DNA of 40,499 nt from CAYQMF01 sp964418595 (GTDB taxonomy: Bacteria > Planctomycetota > UBA1135 > UBA2386): assembly GCA_964418595.1 (NCBI GenBank), contig CAYQMF010000053.1, positions 1-40,499 of the forward strand, in the 5' to 3' direction. The position numbers were made by a program, and so were the translations under genes. Position 1 is the first letter of the stretch; every line of letters begins with the position of its first letter. Below, in pieces: positions 22,912 through 31,795 of the stretch. The notes below the pieces were generated by a model. It saw nothing but the letters and a program-made list of their open reading frames with translations, searched no databases and was not told the DNA's origin.

Positions 22912-23445
22912 TCATGCACCTCCTTCAGGCTTGGCTTCGCCACCCGCACCGGCGTCGGCGAGCTTCTGCTTGAGCTTCTCGCGCGCCTCCGGGCTCTGCA
23001 CCACGGCCTCGAGCAGTTCCTCCAGGCGGTCGTTGCCGTCGGCGCGCGCGATCAGCTCCTTGAGCTTGTTGCGGGCATCGACCAGCTTCGCCAGCGGCGC
23101 GACCTGACCGGCGACGGCGTCGGGAGCGAAGTCGGCCATCTTCTCGAACTTGAGATCGACGGAGAGTTCACTCCCGTCGTTGGCGAGCTTGTTCTCGACG
23201 CGCAGCTTGAGCTGCGGCGAGATCTTCTTCATGACCTTGTCGAAGTCGTCCCGATCGATCTTCTCGAACTTCCGGTCCTTGAGCTTGGGCTGCTCCTTGT
23301 TGTGACCGGCGAGATCCGCCATCACGCCGACGACGAACGGCAGCTCCTTCATCACGATGGCGCCGTTGGTCTCGACTTCGTACTCGATGTGCACGCGGGG
23401 CGGGCGAACGCGACTCTTCTTCTTCTGACTGCTTTCAGAGGCCAT
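22912..23445 (-). CDS. tssB: T6SS contractile sheath small subunit TssB (VipA)
   Basis: 177 residues. Recognised by RVHIEYEVETNGAIVMKELPFVVGVMADLAGH, KLKDRKFEKIDRDDFDKVMKKISPQLKLRVENKL, VDLKFEKMADFAPDAVAGQVAPLAKLVDARNKLKEL and the helical tail with repeated charged residues. A good AGGAAGAG ribosome-binding site precedes the ATG. It pairs with TssC in the sheath. It heads the minus-strand tssBC pair and is divergent from tssA across 85 bp. Confidence 0.97.
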   Translation of the reverse strand: MASESSQKKKSRVRPPRVHIEYEVETNGAIVMKELPFVVGVMADLAGHNKEQPKLKDRKFEKIDRDDFDKVMKKISPQLKLRVENKLANDGSELSVDLKFEKMADFAPDAVAGQVAPLAKLVDARNKLKELIARADGNDRLEELLEAVVQSPEAREKLKQKLADAGAGGEAKPEGGA

Positions 23446-23530
23446 GGCTCTTCCTGGGCGAAACGAGTGACGAACTCACACGAGGGGCCCGGTAGGATAG
23501 CGACCTCGTAGCCCGCGATTCCAGAGTCTC
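23446..23530. promoter_or_regulatory. Divergent control region between tssB and tssA
   Basis: 85 bp separates the divergent starts. It must hold both promoters. Toward tssA, TAGGAT (near 23490) resembles a -10 box and loosely recalls the TAGAGT upstream of vgrG, but no convincing -35 partner with normal spacing is present. No operator is apparent. Confidence 0.3.
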
Positions 23531-24598
23531 ATGGATCTAGACGCCATCCTCGCCCCCATCGCCGCCGATCGTCCGGCGGGTTCGGATCTCCGCCTGGAGG
23601 CGGGCAACACCGCGCTCGCCGAGGCGCTCGAACACCGGCGTGAGGAGGATCCCGGTCTCGTCGGCGAGGACGCCAAGACAGCCGATTGGCGCAGCCTCGT
23701 GCGCGTCTGCACGCGCGGCCTCGAGAGCGAGGCGAAGGATCTCGAACTCGCGTGCTACCTCCTCGAAGGGTTGACCCGGACGGAGGGGATTCCGGGCATC
23801 ACCGCGGGCTTGCAGGTCGTGCACGGGCTCGTCAAGGGGTTCTGGCAGCACATGCACCCTGGCGCCGAGGACGGCGGCATCGACCTGGAACTGCGCTCGT
23901 CGTGGCTGAGCCGCGTCGGCTCCGGCAAGGACACGCTGCGCGCCGTGCGCGCCGTGCCCCTGACGGTCGCCGTCGGGCAGACGCCGCCGCTCACGCTGCA
24001 TCATTACGAAGAGGCGCAGCGCGTCGAGGACGCGCAGCGCACCAAGCCGGCGATCTACCAGGAGATGATCGCCCAGGGCGCGATCGACGCGGCGAAGTGG
24101 CAGCAGGCCTTCGCGGCGACACCCGAGGAGCGCCGCAACGGGACGCGAGCCGCCGTGGAGTCGGCGGTCGAAGCACTGCGCGAACTCGAGGCGACGTGCA
24201 AGGAGCTGTTCAACGGCAGCGGCCTCGACCCGAGCTGGAGCGGACTGCTCGAACTGCTCGAAGAACTCCACAAGCTTCACACCACGTCGGGTGGCGATGC
24301 CGGAGCAACGGACGCCGGGAGCGACGGCGCGGGCGGCGCATCGCCGGCGGCGGGCGGTGCTGGCGGCGGCGGCGGCGCCCTGCGCTCGCGCAACGACGCG
24401 ATCCATCGGTTGCGCGAAGTCGCCGCCTTCCTGCGCACCACGGAGCCGCACAGCCCGGTCTCCCATCTCGTCGAACGCTGCGTGCGGTGGCTCAACATGT
24501 CGTTCGAGGAACTGATCGTCGACTTCGTGAAGACGCGTGAGGTCATCGCCGTCATGCGCGAGACGCTGGGCCTGCCCAACGACGAGCAGAGCGGCTAG
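23531..24598 (+). CDS. tssA: T6SS baseplate/sheath assembly protein TssA
   Basis: 355 residues. The N-terminal ImpA-N domain covers about 1-115: MDLDAILAPIAADRPAGSDLR, then DWRSLVRVCTRGLESEAKDLELACYLLEGLTRTEGIPGITAGLQVVHGLVKGFWQHMHP. A helical middle leads to an Ala/Gly linker at about 255-285, and the C-terminal helices (SRNDAIHRLREVAAFLRTTEPHSPVSHLVERCVRWLNMSFEELIVDFV) are the oligomerising part. This is the short TssA class. It primes tube and sheath polymerisation on the baseplate. It is the only structural T6SS gene besides vgrG on the plus strand, and it converges on the sigma gene 30 bp away. Confidence 0.95.
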   Translation: MDLDAILAPIAADRPAGSDLRLEAGNTALAEALEHRREEDPGLVGEDAKTADWRSLVRVCTRGLESEAKDLELACYLLEGLTRTEGIPGITAGLQVVHGLVKGFWQHMHPGAEDGGIDLELRSSWLSRVGSGKDTLRAVRAVPLTVAVGQTPPLTLHHYEEAQRVEDAQRTKPAIYQEMIAQGAIDAAKWQQAFAATPEERRNGTRAAVESAVEALRELEATCKELFNGSGLDPSWSGLLELLEELHKLHTTSGGDAGATDAGSDGAGGASPAAGGAGGGGGALRSRNDAIHRLREVAAFLRTTEPHSPVSHLVERCVRWLNMSFEELIVDFVKTREVIAVMRETLGLPNDEQSG

Positions 24599-24628
24599 GC
24601 GAGCGCGTTCCCCGGCGTCCCTGACGAC

Positions 24629-25312
24629 CTACAGGGAGTCGCCGATCTGGATGCTGAGCGCATCCATCTTTGCCTCGATGCAGCGCCTGACGAAGTCCCG
24701 CGCCCGCTTGTAGAGGCTGCGCACCGTGGCCTCGTTGGCGCGACCGACTGCCTGCGCGATCTCGCGGAACGAGCGCTCGTCCTGTCGCCGCCCCAGATAC
24801 ACGGCCTGCAGCTCCTGCGGCAGCCGGGCCACGCAATCGAGCTCCGCCTGCTGCAGTTCGCGCAGGTGGGCAACCGCCGCACCCTCGTCCACTCTCTCGT
24901 CGGGCACGTTTTCGAGCACCTCGAGGCCGTCGTCGCCGCCGGTGGCGACTCCTTGTCCGCCGCCGCGCCGATGCGCGTCGTGGAAGCGCCAGAGGTCGTT
25001 GAGCCGGTTGTGCGCCAGCCGCTGCACCCAGGCCTGGAACGAACCACGGCCGCGATCCTCGAACCGCCCGATGTCGCGCAGGACGACGACCATGACCTCG
25101 CTGGAAAAGTCATCGAAGTCCAGCGGCGGCGGGATCCGCACCCGCCCGAATTGGGAGTGCAGCAGGTAGTTGACCTTGCCCGACAACCGATGCCACGACG
25201 GCGAGCTGAGACTCCGCTGCGCCTCGAAGACGTCCAGCCGCGTGCCGGTCAATGCATCCAGCGCCGCAGGATCCTCCTCGCCCTCGGTGGGTCGCTCCGG
25301 GTTGGCCGACAT
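24629..25312 (-). CDS. ECF-like RNA polymerase sigma factor
   Basis: 227 residues from ATG 25312; the frame is open further upstream but that stretch is low-complexity Arg/Ala and overlaps the adjacent intergenic DNA and tagF. Region 2 lies at about 60-120 (LDFDDFSSEVMVVVLRDIGRF, SFQAWVQRLAHNRLNDLWRFHDAHRR) and region 4 at about 160-215 (LPQELQAVYLGRRQDERSFREIAQAVGRANEATVRSLYKRAR). It is clearly paralogous to the sigma half of the FHA fusion at 3994-4959, but has no FHA domain or sensor. It comes 49 bp after tagF at the end of the large minus-strand run, with no anti-sigma gene nearby. Regulation of the T6SS genes is the likely role, by location only. Confidence 0.88.
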   Translation of the reverse strand: MSANPERPTEGEEDPAALDALTGTRLDVFEAQRSLSSPSWHRLSGKVNYLLHSQFGRVRIPPPLDFDDFSSEVMVVVLRDIGRFEDRGRGSFQAWVQRLAHNRLNDLWRFHDAHRRGGGQGVATGGDDGLEVLENVPDERVDEGAAVAHLRELQQAELDCVARLPQELQAVYLGRRQDERSFREIAQAVGRANEATVRSLYKRARDFVRRCIEAKMDALSIQIGDSL

Positions 25313-25361
25313 GGCGAGGATTGAACGGGCGTCCGGCGTGCGGATCAAGCGGCGCCGATCG

Positions 25362-26255
25362 TCAGGCCCGGCGCGCGCGCGCGATGCAGGCGGCAACGCT
25401 GCTCGCGCCATCGCCGAGAACCCCGCGCGCGCGCTCGTGCTGCGCGCCCGGTCGCAGGATCGCGTCCGTGCGCGGCGTGGCATCGAACACGAGGTCGCCC
25501 TCGGCGCGTGGATTCAGCATGGCCGGCGCGTAGCGCGCGTGCAAGCCGTCGAACAGGACTCGACACGACGACACTCCGGCGGCCAGGACCCGCTCCCAGC
25601 AGGCGAGCTGGATGCGGTGCCGAGAAACGGCGCCGAGCAACGCCGACCACGCGGCGAGCCACGGCCCCTGGTCGACGATCACGCTGCGCACGGCGTAGCG
25701 CGGTGGATCCTCGTTGCCCAGCGCGGCAACGAAGTTCGTGAGCCACTGCTCGATGACCCCGACGTCGTCGTGCCCCAGCACGTCGGCGGCGAACGCGCGC
25801 ATCGTCGTGTTGGCGCAGTAGGCATCCCGCGTCGACCGCGCATCCTCCTCCGAGATCACACCGCGCAGGCTGTCGATGTGCTGCCGCAATGCCGTGATGT
25901 CCATGCCGCGAACCGCGACATCGGCGACTGCCTCCGCCGCCGCCATGAACTCGCCGAGCAGGAGCGGCGCGAGCGCGGCCAGCTCCCGCACCTCGGCGAG
26001 AACCACGAACACCGCCAACGGGAACCGCCGCCCCACGCGGTCGCGACTGGGCACGAGGACTCCGCCGAGAACGGCATCGCCGGCCAGGAACAGGAAGCGC
26101 GCGGGATGGAGTTCGACGCCGGTCCGGCCCAGGGTGGCGAGGCCCTCCTGCAGCCAGCGATCGAGGCCCGCGAACGTGAAGGGCTCCGCGTGGTGGCGGA
26201 TGAAGTCGCCCTGCGTCGGGATCTTCCCAAAGCACCCGACGCGCGAGATCTTCAT
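25362..26255 (-). CDS. tagF: T6SS-associated protein TagF (ImpM family)
   Basis: 297 residues. The start MKISRVGCFGKIPTQGDFIRH, then LDRWLQEGL, and FLFLAGDAVLGGVLVPSRDRVGRRFPLAVFV are diagnostic of TagF/ImpM. TagF represses T6SS assembly post-translationally, in Pseudomonas by acting on the FHA protein, with or without the PpkA/PppA phospho-switch. Its presence alongside the FHA gene at 32317-33495 supports post-translational control here. It is 42 nt downstream of tssM. The C-terminal third is more variable and Arg/Ala-rich. Confidence 0.92.
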   Translation of the reverse strand: MKISRVGCFGKIPTQGDFIRHHAEPFTFAGLDRWLQEGLATLGRTGVELHPARFLFLAGDAVLGGVLVPSRDRVGRRFPLAVFVVLAEVRELAALAPLLLGEFMAAAEAVADVAVRGMDITALRQHIDSLRGVISEEDARSTRDAYCANTTMRAFAADVLGHDDVGVIEQWLTNFVAALGNEDPPRYAVRSVIVDQGPWLAAWSALLGAVSRHRIQLACWERVLAAGVSSCRVLFDGLHARYAPAMLNPRAEGDLVFDATPRTDAILRPGAQHERARGVLGDGASSVAACIARARRA

Positions 26256-26297
26256 CGGTGGCTTGCTTCGTGGAGGGGACTCATCTGTCGAGCCGCG

Positions 26298-29200
26298 TCA
26301 TTTGGATGTGAACAGAAGAGTCGGCGACTTGACCGCGAAGAACGCGTCGTTGACGTCGAGCAGGACCTTGCCGATGGTCGTGTTGCGCTTCAGCTCCACG
26401 CCGGCCGACGTGTTGCCGGCGCTGCCGAACTCCCACACGACCGTGTCCGTGCCCGGCGGAACGCGCCCGAGCGCGAGCATGCGCACGAAGCTCCACAAGC
26501 CACGGAGCTCCGGACCCGGCGGCGGGTTCTTCACATGGGTGAGGTTCCAGCTCTGGCCGTTGAGTGACAAAGAGACGGACGCACTCAGGTCCGAACGCAG
26601 CGGCCACTCCACCGGGTAGAAGACCGACACGTGGCCCAGGTCGTAGGTCCCGCCCAGCATGGTGATCTTGAGTGCCGACGCCGGAAGCGACAGGATCTTG
26701 ATCTCCGGCCTCGGGGCGAAGGCCCCGTTCACGAGGAATGCCTCCCGCAGCCGCGTGAGGCGATCGCACAACGCAATCGCGTCCGGGTGCACGACGAACA
26801 TCGGCTGGCCGTCACCCAGCACCTCCTTGCCGGTCGCGACGATCTTGTGGAGCACGGCGTACGCGGACTTGTCATCGAACAGCCGCACGAACTCCTCCGC
26901 CGTCAACTCAGAGGGCTGTTCCGGTCGGAAGGGGAACTTGTTCAGCGCCGTTTCCAGGCTGCCCTTCACCTTCTCCCACGCCGCCTGCAGGTTGGGCGCA
27001 ACCTGCGCGACGGCTGCGCGCTCGAGCAGCGCGATCACCCGTTGCTCCAGCCGGGCCAGCGCCTGGCCCACCGCGGCAGGCACCCCGTCGGTGGGGTAGC
27101 CCGCGTCGAGGCTCCGCCGCATCTGTGCCGAGTCCGTCAGGTACTCCTTCACCGCCTGGACCACGTCGCCGCCGACTGCAGCCCGCTCGCGCACGTTCTT
27201 CGTCAACAGATCGAGCTGGGAGCGGGCCTGCCGGTGCCCGGTGGCCAGGTGCGACGGCTTCTCCGCCGTCGGTTCCGGCAGCTCGAACGCGCGCTCGACA
27301 GCTCGGGCCAGCACATCGACCGGAGTGCGCTTGGTGGCCTCGCGCGGTGCCCAACGCTCCACGTCGTCGCCGGCCGGCGACGCCTTGGGCGTGAGCCCAT
27401 CGAGAAAGCGTACCCACGCCTCGGCGCGCACCGTCGTGAAGTGCCGCACCCCGGCAACTTCCACGTCCTTGATCTGCTTCGCACGCTGCGCGTTGACCGT
27501 CGCGTCTTCGGTGTGGAACTCGCTGATCAGTCCCTCGCACTCGGCCTTCACCTGGGCCGAGCCCAACGGTTGCACGAGGAACTCCGGCAGGCTGCCAGCC
27601 GCATCGAAGCACTCGCTCCCCGTCGCCGCGCTTCCCACGATCCGATCGAGGCTCCAGGGGTCGACATCGGGCGCCGCCCGCTTGGCGGTCTTTGGCAGTT
27701 GCCTGGCGGGGTCCGACTGGGCGATGAAACTCGTGAACAGCTTGCCGATGTTGCGCGTCGCATTCTCGACGCTGGTGGTCAAACGGCCGGGCTGCAGCCG
27801 GCTCCGCGCGCCGACCGCCAGCAGGTGCGAATCCTCGGTCTTCGGCGTCGCGAGGAAGCCCGTCAGCCACCGTTGTGCATCGTCGCGGTAGCCCGCGTCC
27901 TCGACTGCAAGGCACCCGATCCACGCCGCCTGCAGCTTGTCGTGCGCGGCGCTCTCCAGGGCTGCCGTCTGCGGCGCGGTCAACGCGCCGAACGCGTCGA
28001 TCCAGGCCTTGAGGTCCTGGTTGCGCGTCTCGTAGCTCTCCCGCGTCTCGGCGTAGTCGAGACGGCTCAGGTCCTCGTCCGGGCGCAGCAGTTTGATCTC
28101 CGCCACCTCGGCTCCGTGCACCGCGCGGGCGACGCAGCCCTCCACGAACGACACCCGGAGCGCATCGTGCACCACCAGACGCACCGCGGCGGCCGTGTCA
28201 TCGCCGTCGCCGTGGACGGGCACGCTGGCGGTGATCGCGCGCATCGCCTCCAGGAACCCGGTGGCGAGCCGCCGCTCGTGCGCCGCCTCGTCCTCCTTGG
28301 CGGGCCGCCACGGATCCTTCAGCAGCGGCCTGAGCGTGTCGAGCCCGGTGGAGTAGTGATTCAGCGTGGCACGGCGCACCAGGAAGCCATCGACGCTCGC
28401 CCAGGCGAGCCACGCGCCGAAGACCCCCGCCGCCGCGACCCCACCCCACCGCAGCATCATCCTGCGCCGCCGCGCTGCCGCCGTCGGCTGCGCGAGGCCA
28501 GCGTCGCCGAACACGACCTTCTCGAACAGGTCGTCGACGAAGTAGCACTTGCGCTGATCTGGCGGCACGTCGATCTCCATCTCCGCCGCCTCGTAGATCG
28601 TGCGCTGCAACTGGCTGATGACCGTGCCTTCCTGCGTGCCGCTCGTGAAGTACACGCCGCGCAGCGGCGATGCCTCCTGGTACGGGTTGGCCTGTCCCAA
28701 GAGGCCGAGGAAGTCGGCGATGCGTTGCCTGGTGAGCGCGAACTGCAAAGGGAACGCGTAGCTCTTCTCCTTCTTCTTGCGCCCGCGCTCGGCGCCGAAA
28801 TCCTGCACGCGCCGGCGGCCCAGCCCGCGGTAGAGCAGGTCGAACTCGGCCAGGAACGCCGCGGCGACGCCACCGTCCGCGTCGATCGGGACCGAGAAGC
28901 CGAAGGTCTGCCGGCGCTCGTCCTTGTTCAAGCGCTCGAAGAACTCGACGAAGCCGGCGAGCTGGTCGCACTTGGTGAACACCAGGTACACCGGGAACAC
29001 GACGCCGAGCTGCTGGGTCAGCTCGTCGATCCGCTCGCGCAGCATCTCGGCGTGGGTCCGCAGCTCCAGCTCCGAGGCGGCCACGATGTCGCCGAGCGCG
29101 ATCCCCACCACCGCCCCATCGATCGCCCGCCGCCCGCGCGCCTTGCGGATCATGCCGAGGAACGCGAGCCACTCCTCCCGATCCTCCTCCTGCACCATGT

Positions 29201-29720
29201 AGCGCCCGGCGGTGTCGAGCATGATGCCGCGCGCGCCGAACCACCAGTCGCAGTTGCGCGTGCCGCCGACGCCGCGGATCTCGCGGCGACCGGCCATGAA
29301 CGGGAACTCGATCCCCGACTCGCGCAGCATCGTCGTCTTGCCGGAGCCGGGCGGTCCCACGAGCACGTACAGCGGCAGCGTGCTGAGCGCAGTCTTGCCC
29401 CGCCTGGAGCGCCGCAAGGAGTCGAGCGCGGTCTCGAACTGCTTGCGCAACTCGTCGACCTCGCCCTGCTTGTCGGGCCGCGCGCCGGCGAACTGCGCGA
29501 GGGCCTGCGCCTTCAGGCTCTTCTCGATGCTCGCCGCGCCGCGCAGGCTCTTCAGGTACGCGAGGCCGACCAGGGTCACGAACACCAGCGAGACGCCGAG
29601 CATGATGGCGTGCGTGATGTTGTCGTCGAGCTTCAGGACGCTTCCCAGCAGCCAGACGACGGCCAACAGGACGCCGAGCACGGCGAGACCGACCAGCAGG
29701 CGCAGGATCTGCAGCTTCAT
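26298..29720 (-). CDS. tssM: T6SS inner-membrane protein TssM (IcmF)
   Basis: 1140 residues, the usual length. Two N-terminal transmembrane helices lie at about 5-28 and 38-58. A cytoplasmic NTPase-like domain has Walker A GPPGSGKTTM (near 120), followed by ELRTHAEMLRERIDELTQQLGVVFPVYLVFTKCDQLAGFVEFF. A third helix near 420-440 (after RRRRMMLRWG) leads to a large periplasmic part that ends with the IcmF-C region (LSASVSLSLNGQSWNLTHVK, PPGPELRGLWSFVRML). It forms the envelope-spanning channel with TssL and TssJ. It starts 9 nt after tssL. Confidence 0.97.
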   Translation of the reverse strand: MKLQILRLLVGLAVLGVLLAVVWLLGSVLKLDDNITHAIMLGVSLVFVTLVGLAYLKSLRGAASIEKSLKAQALAQFAGARPDKQGEVDELRKQFETALDSLRRSRRGKTALSTLPLYVLVGPPGSGKTTMLRESGIEFPFMAGRREIRGVGGTRNCDWWFGARGIMLDTAGRYMVQEEDREEWLAFLGMIRKARGRRAIDGAVVGIALGDIVAASELELRTHAEMLRERIDELTQQLGVVFPVYLVFTKCDQLAGFVEFFERLNKDERRQTFGFSVPIDADGGVAAAFLAEFDLLYRGLGRRRVQDFGAERGRKKKEKSYAFPLQFALTRQRIADFLGLLGQANPYQEASPLRGVYFTSGTQEGTVISQLQRTIYEAAEMEIDVPPDQRKCYFVDDLFEKVVFGDAGLAQPTAAARRRRMMLRWGGVAAAGVFGAWLAWASVDGFLVRRATLNHYSTGLDTLRPLLKDPWRPAKEDEAAHERRLATGFLEAMRAITASVPVHGDGDDTAAAVRLVVHDALRVSFVEGCVARAVHGAEVAEIKLLRPDEDLSRLDYAETRESYETRNQDLKAWIDAFGALTAPQTAALESAAHDKLQAAWIGCLAVEDAGYRDDAQRWLTGFLATPKTEDSHLLAVGARSRLQPGRLTTSVENATRNIGKLFTSFIAQSDPARQLPKTAKRAAPDVDPWSLDRIVGSAATGSECFDAAGSLPEFLVQPLGSAQVKAECEGLISEFHTEDATVNAQRAKQIKDVEVAGVRHFTTVRAEAWVRFLDGLTPKASPAGDDVERWAPREATKRTPVDVLARAVERAFELPEPTAEKPSHLATGHRQARSQLDLLTKNVRERAAVGGDVVQAVKEYLTDSAQMRRSLDAGYPTDGVPAAVGQALARLEQRVIALLERAAVAQVAPNLQAAWEKVKGSLETALNKFPFRPEQPSELTAEEFVRLFDDKSAYAVLHKIVATGKEVLGDGQPMFVVHPDAIALCDRLTRLREAFLVNGAFAPRPEIKILSLPASALKITMLGGTYDLGHVSVFYPVEWPLRSDLSASVSLSLNGQSWNLTHVKNPPPGPELRGLWSFVRMLALGRVPPGTDTVVWEFGSAGNTSAGVELKRNTTIGKVLLDVNDAFFAVKSPTLLFTSK

Positions 29721-29729
29721 CGGATGGTC

Positions 29730-30437
29730 CTACTTGCCGACTCCCAGGGTGATCTTCTCGGCCTGATCGCGGACGCTTCCCGCCGAGGAAGCGTTGCATC
29801 CGGACAGCACCAGACTCAACAGGACGACGGCGCCGAGCCCGATCGCGACCCACGCCCACACCGGCCATCGCCGCAGCGACTGCTGCAGCGAAGACGCCGG
29901 CTGCGCGTGCGGCGACAGCGCGCCCGCGGCAGGCGCGTCTCCTAGCACCAGCCGCGTGTTCTCCGCGACCACGGCCTTCAGCTTCTCGAGGCCGTCATAG
30001 TCGGCGTACTGGCCGCGGAACCCGAGGTGCAGGCAGGTCAGGTACACCTCCACCAGCTCCGCACGGTGCCCCGGCGCGCCGCGAGCGATGTTCTGCAGGC
30101 GCGTGTAGAAGGTCTCGCCGGCGTTCGCGTCGTCGAACAACTCGAGCGCCAGCGGCCGCGACGCCCACTCGTCGCGCAGCGGCCACTCGCTGGTCAACAC
30201 CAGCTCGTCGAGGGTCGCCGCGAGCGCGAACCGCACGTCGTCCATCTCGCTGCGCCCGATCCCGTGCGCCGAGCCCTTGCGGTCGACATCACGGAACAGA
30301 TCGCCCACCATGCGGCGCAGGCCGTCCGCGTCGGCGGCCGGCGACTCGTAGCGCAACTGCACGAGCAGCGCGAACACGTCCGCGCACACGTCGGGGAGAC
30401 CGAGGATGATCGGGTTGTCGAGAGTAGTCGGCGCCAT
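29730..30437 (-). CDS. tssL: T6SS inner-membrane protein TssL (DotU family)
   Basis: 235 residues from ATG 30437, overlapping the tssK stop by one base. The cytoplasmic DotU domain is recognised by DVFALLVQLRYE, RFALAATLDELVLTSEWPLRDEWASRPLALELFDDANAGETFYTRL and EVYLTCLHLGFRGQYAD. One C-terminal transmembrane helix (about 190-212) leaves a tail of about 20 residues outside. There is no OmpA-like peptidoglycan-binding extension, so anchoring to the wall, if any, needs another protein. It bridges TssM to the baseplate through TssK. Confidence 0.95.
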   Translation of the reverse strand: MAPTTLDNPIILGLPDVCADVFALLVQLRYESPAADADGLRRMVGDLFRDVDRKGSAHGIGRSEMDDVRFALAATLDELVLTSEWPLRDEWASRPLALELFDDANAGETFYTRLQNIARGAPGHRAELVEVYLTCLHLGFRGQYADYDGLEKLKAVVAENTRLVLGDAPAAGALSPHAQPASSLQQSLRRWPVWAWVAIGLGAVVLLSLVLSGCNASSAGSVRDQAEKITLGVGK

Positions 30438-31789
30438 CAGCTCCTCCGCACGGCGTAGCACTCGAGGGACAGTTCGGTGAAATCGGCGGGCACGAAGATC
30501 GCCAGCATGCGGGCGAGCTTGATCGCGTCCCAGTGCTTGCCCTCCGGCTGCAGCCGGAAGTACTGCGCCCCGGCACGCTGCGGGATCTCGGTGGGCGCCG
30601 ACGCGACGTGCGCCATGCGCACGCCCATCACCGCCACGGTGCGGATCTGGGGCAGTTGCTCCGGCGACGACACCTTGGCCTTGAACGGGAACTCCTTGAT
30701 GACCTTGTCGGTGCCCACTTCGCTGCGCACGCCGACGTAGAACTCGGCCCCCTCGAAGAGAGCCTCGTCGACGACGCGACCACTCCAGGTGTCGCGGTCC
30801 GTCGAGGTGAGCGGCACCGCCACGGCACGATCGGGCGCCAGGTTGCCGGGCAGCTCCTCGACCTCGCGCAGCAGCGCCTCGAAGCCCGCCGTCGGCTCTT
30901 CGTGGTGGTACGGCGGGGGCGCCGCCTTGCGCTCCCCGGTCTGGAACGTGGTCAGCGCGCCCGCGAGGCACGCCAGCTCCCGGTACACGTTGCCCGGGTG
31001 GACCTTCCCCTGGTGGTAGAGGTGCGCAATCGCCGGCAGGTGCGTCGCCAGCGTGTGCAGCAGCAGGATGTTCATCTCCCCGCCCGCGCCGAACTGCGCG
31101 GCACCGCCGAGCCGTTGGCCCCGCTTGCTGTTGAGTTCGTCGCGCTTGGCCTGCAGCAGCTCGAACACGCGGCGCATGATCGCCATCAACGCCGTCGAAG
31201 CCGACGCGTAGAGGCAGGTCGGGACGAAGCGCGGCGCGAGGGCGAACGACCCCGCCGGCGTGCGCTGGATCACCGCCACCGGCAACGTCTCGAAGTCATC
31301 GCGCGGCTCGCCGTCCAGCATCAGGCGCAGGTTCTGGCGCGCCGCCGCCACGTCCCGTTCCACCGCCCCACCGACCTCGTCGATCACGGTGACGAGTCCG
31401 CGGGTATAGCGCGTCACCGTGCGGTTGGGATCGTCCTCGCGCGCGACCATGGCGCCGGCGCGGCGCCTGGGCAGGGCGACGAACGCCTTCAACTCCGTCA
31501 CCGCCGGCGGGAACGCGTCCTTCAGCGCGCGCGGCGCCGGCACGCCATCGACATCGGGCGCCGAGAAGGCTGTCCCGTCCGCGAACACGCCCGCGACGCG
31601 GCGCAGCGCGAACTGACCGCCGAGCAACGCCTCCTGGTCGACGTCGATCGCGGTGAAGCCCGAGTCCAGCGCGCACACCGCGCGCGTCCGCGCCGTGATC
31701 GCCTGACCCTGCTGCCGATCCCACTGCTGGAAGTGCTGCGGGCCGAGGAACATCCCCTCTTCCCACAGAACGCGGTCGAACTGGCCCAT
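30437..31789 (-). CDS. tssK: T6SS baseplate protein TssK
   Basis: 450 residues, the usual length. The start VLWEEGMFLGPQHFQQWDRQQ is the TssK/ImpJ signature. Others are TRYTRGLVTVIDE, RLMLDGEPRDDFETLPVAVIQRT, FVPTCLYASAS, NILLLHTLATHLPAIAHLYHQGKVHPGNVYRELACLAGALTTF and the C-terminal GVRMAHVASAPTEIPQRAGAQYFRLQPEGKHWDAI. TssK trimers link the wedges to the TssL/TssM membrane complex. It lies 6 nt after tssJ, within the tssJKLM series. Confidence 0.96.
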   Translation of the reverse strand: MGQFDRVLWEEGMFLGPQHFQQWDRQQGQAITARTRAVCALDSGFTAIDVDQEALLGGQFALRRVAGVFADGTAFSAPDVDGVPAPRALKDAFPPAVTELKAFVALPRRRAGAMVAREDDPNRTVTRYTRGLVTVIDEVGGAVERDVAAARQNLRLMLDGEPRDDFETLPVAVIQRTPAGSFALAPRFVPTCLYASASTALMAIMRRVFELLQAKRDELNSKRGQRLGGAAQFGAGGEMNILLLHTLATHLPAIAHLYHQGKVHPGNVYRELACLAGALTTFQTGERKAAPPPYHHEEPTAGFEALLREVEELPGNLAPDRAVAVPLTSTDRDTWSGRVVDEALFEGAEFYVGVRSEVGTDKVIKEFPFKAKVSSPEQLPQIRTVAVMGVRMAHVASAPTEIPQRAGAQYFRLQPEGKHWDAIKLARMLAIFVPADFTELSLECYAVRRS

Positions 31790-31795
31790 GGCGGG

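Noticed and set aside
25313..25483. Longer N-terminus of the ECF-like sigma factor (start at 25483)
   Set aside because: The extra 57 residues are Arg/Ala/Pro low-complexity and overlap tagF on the same strand. ATG 25312 gives a normal sigma length.
26631..29945. Open frame of 1104 codons opposite tssM
   Set aside because: Arg/Leu/Glu/Gln-rich shadow with no domain pattern. The opposite strand encodes a complete TssM.
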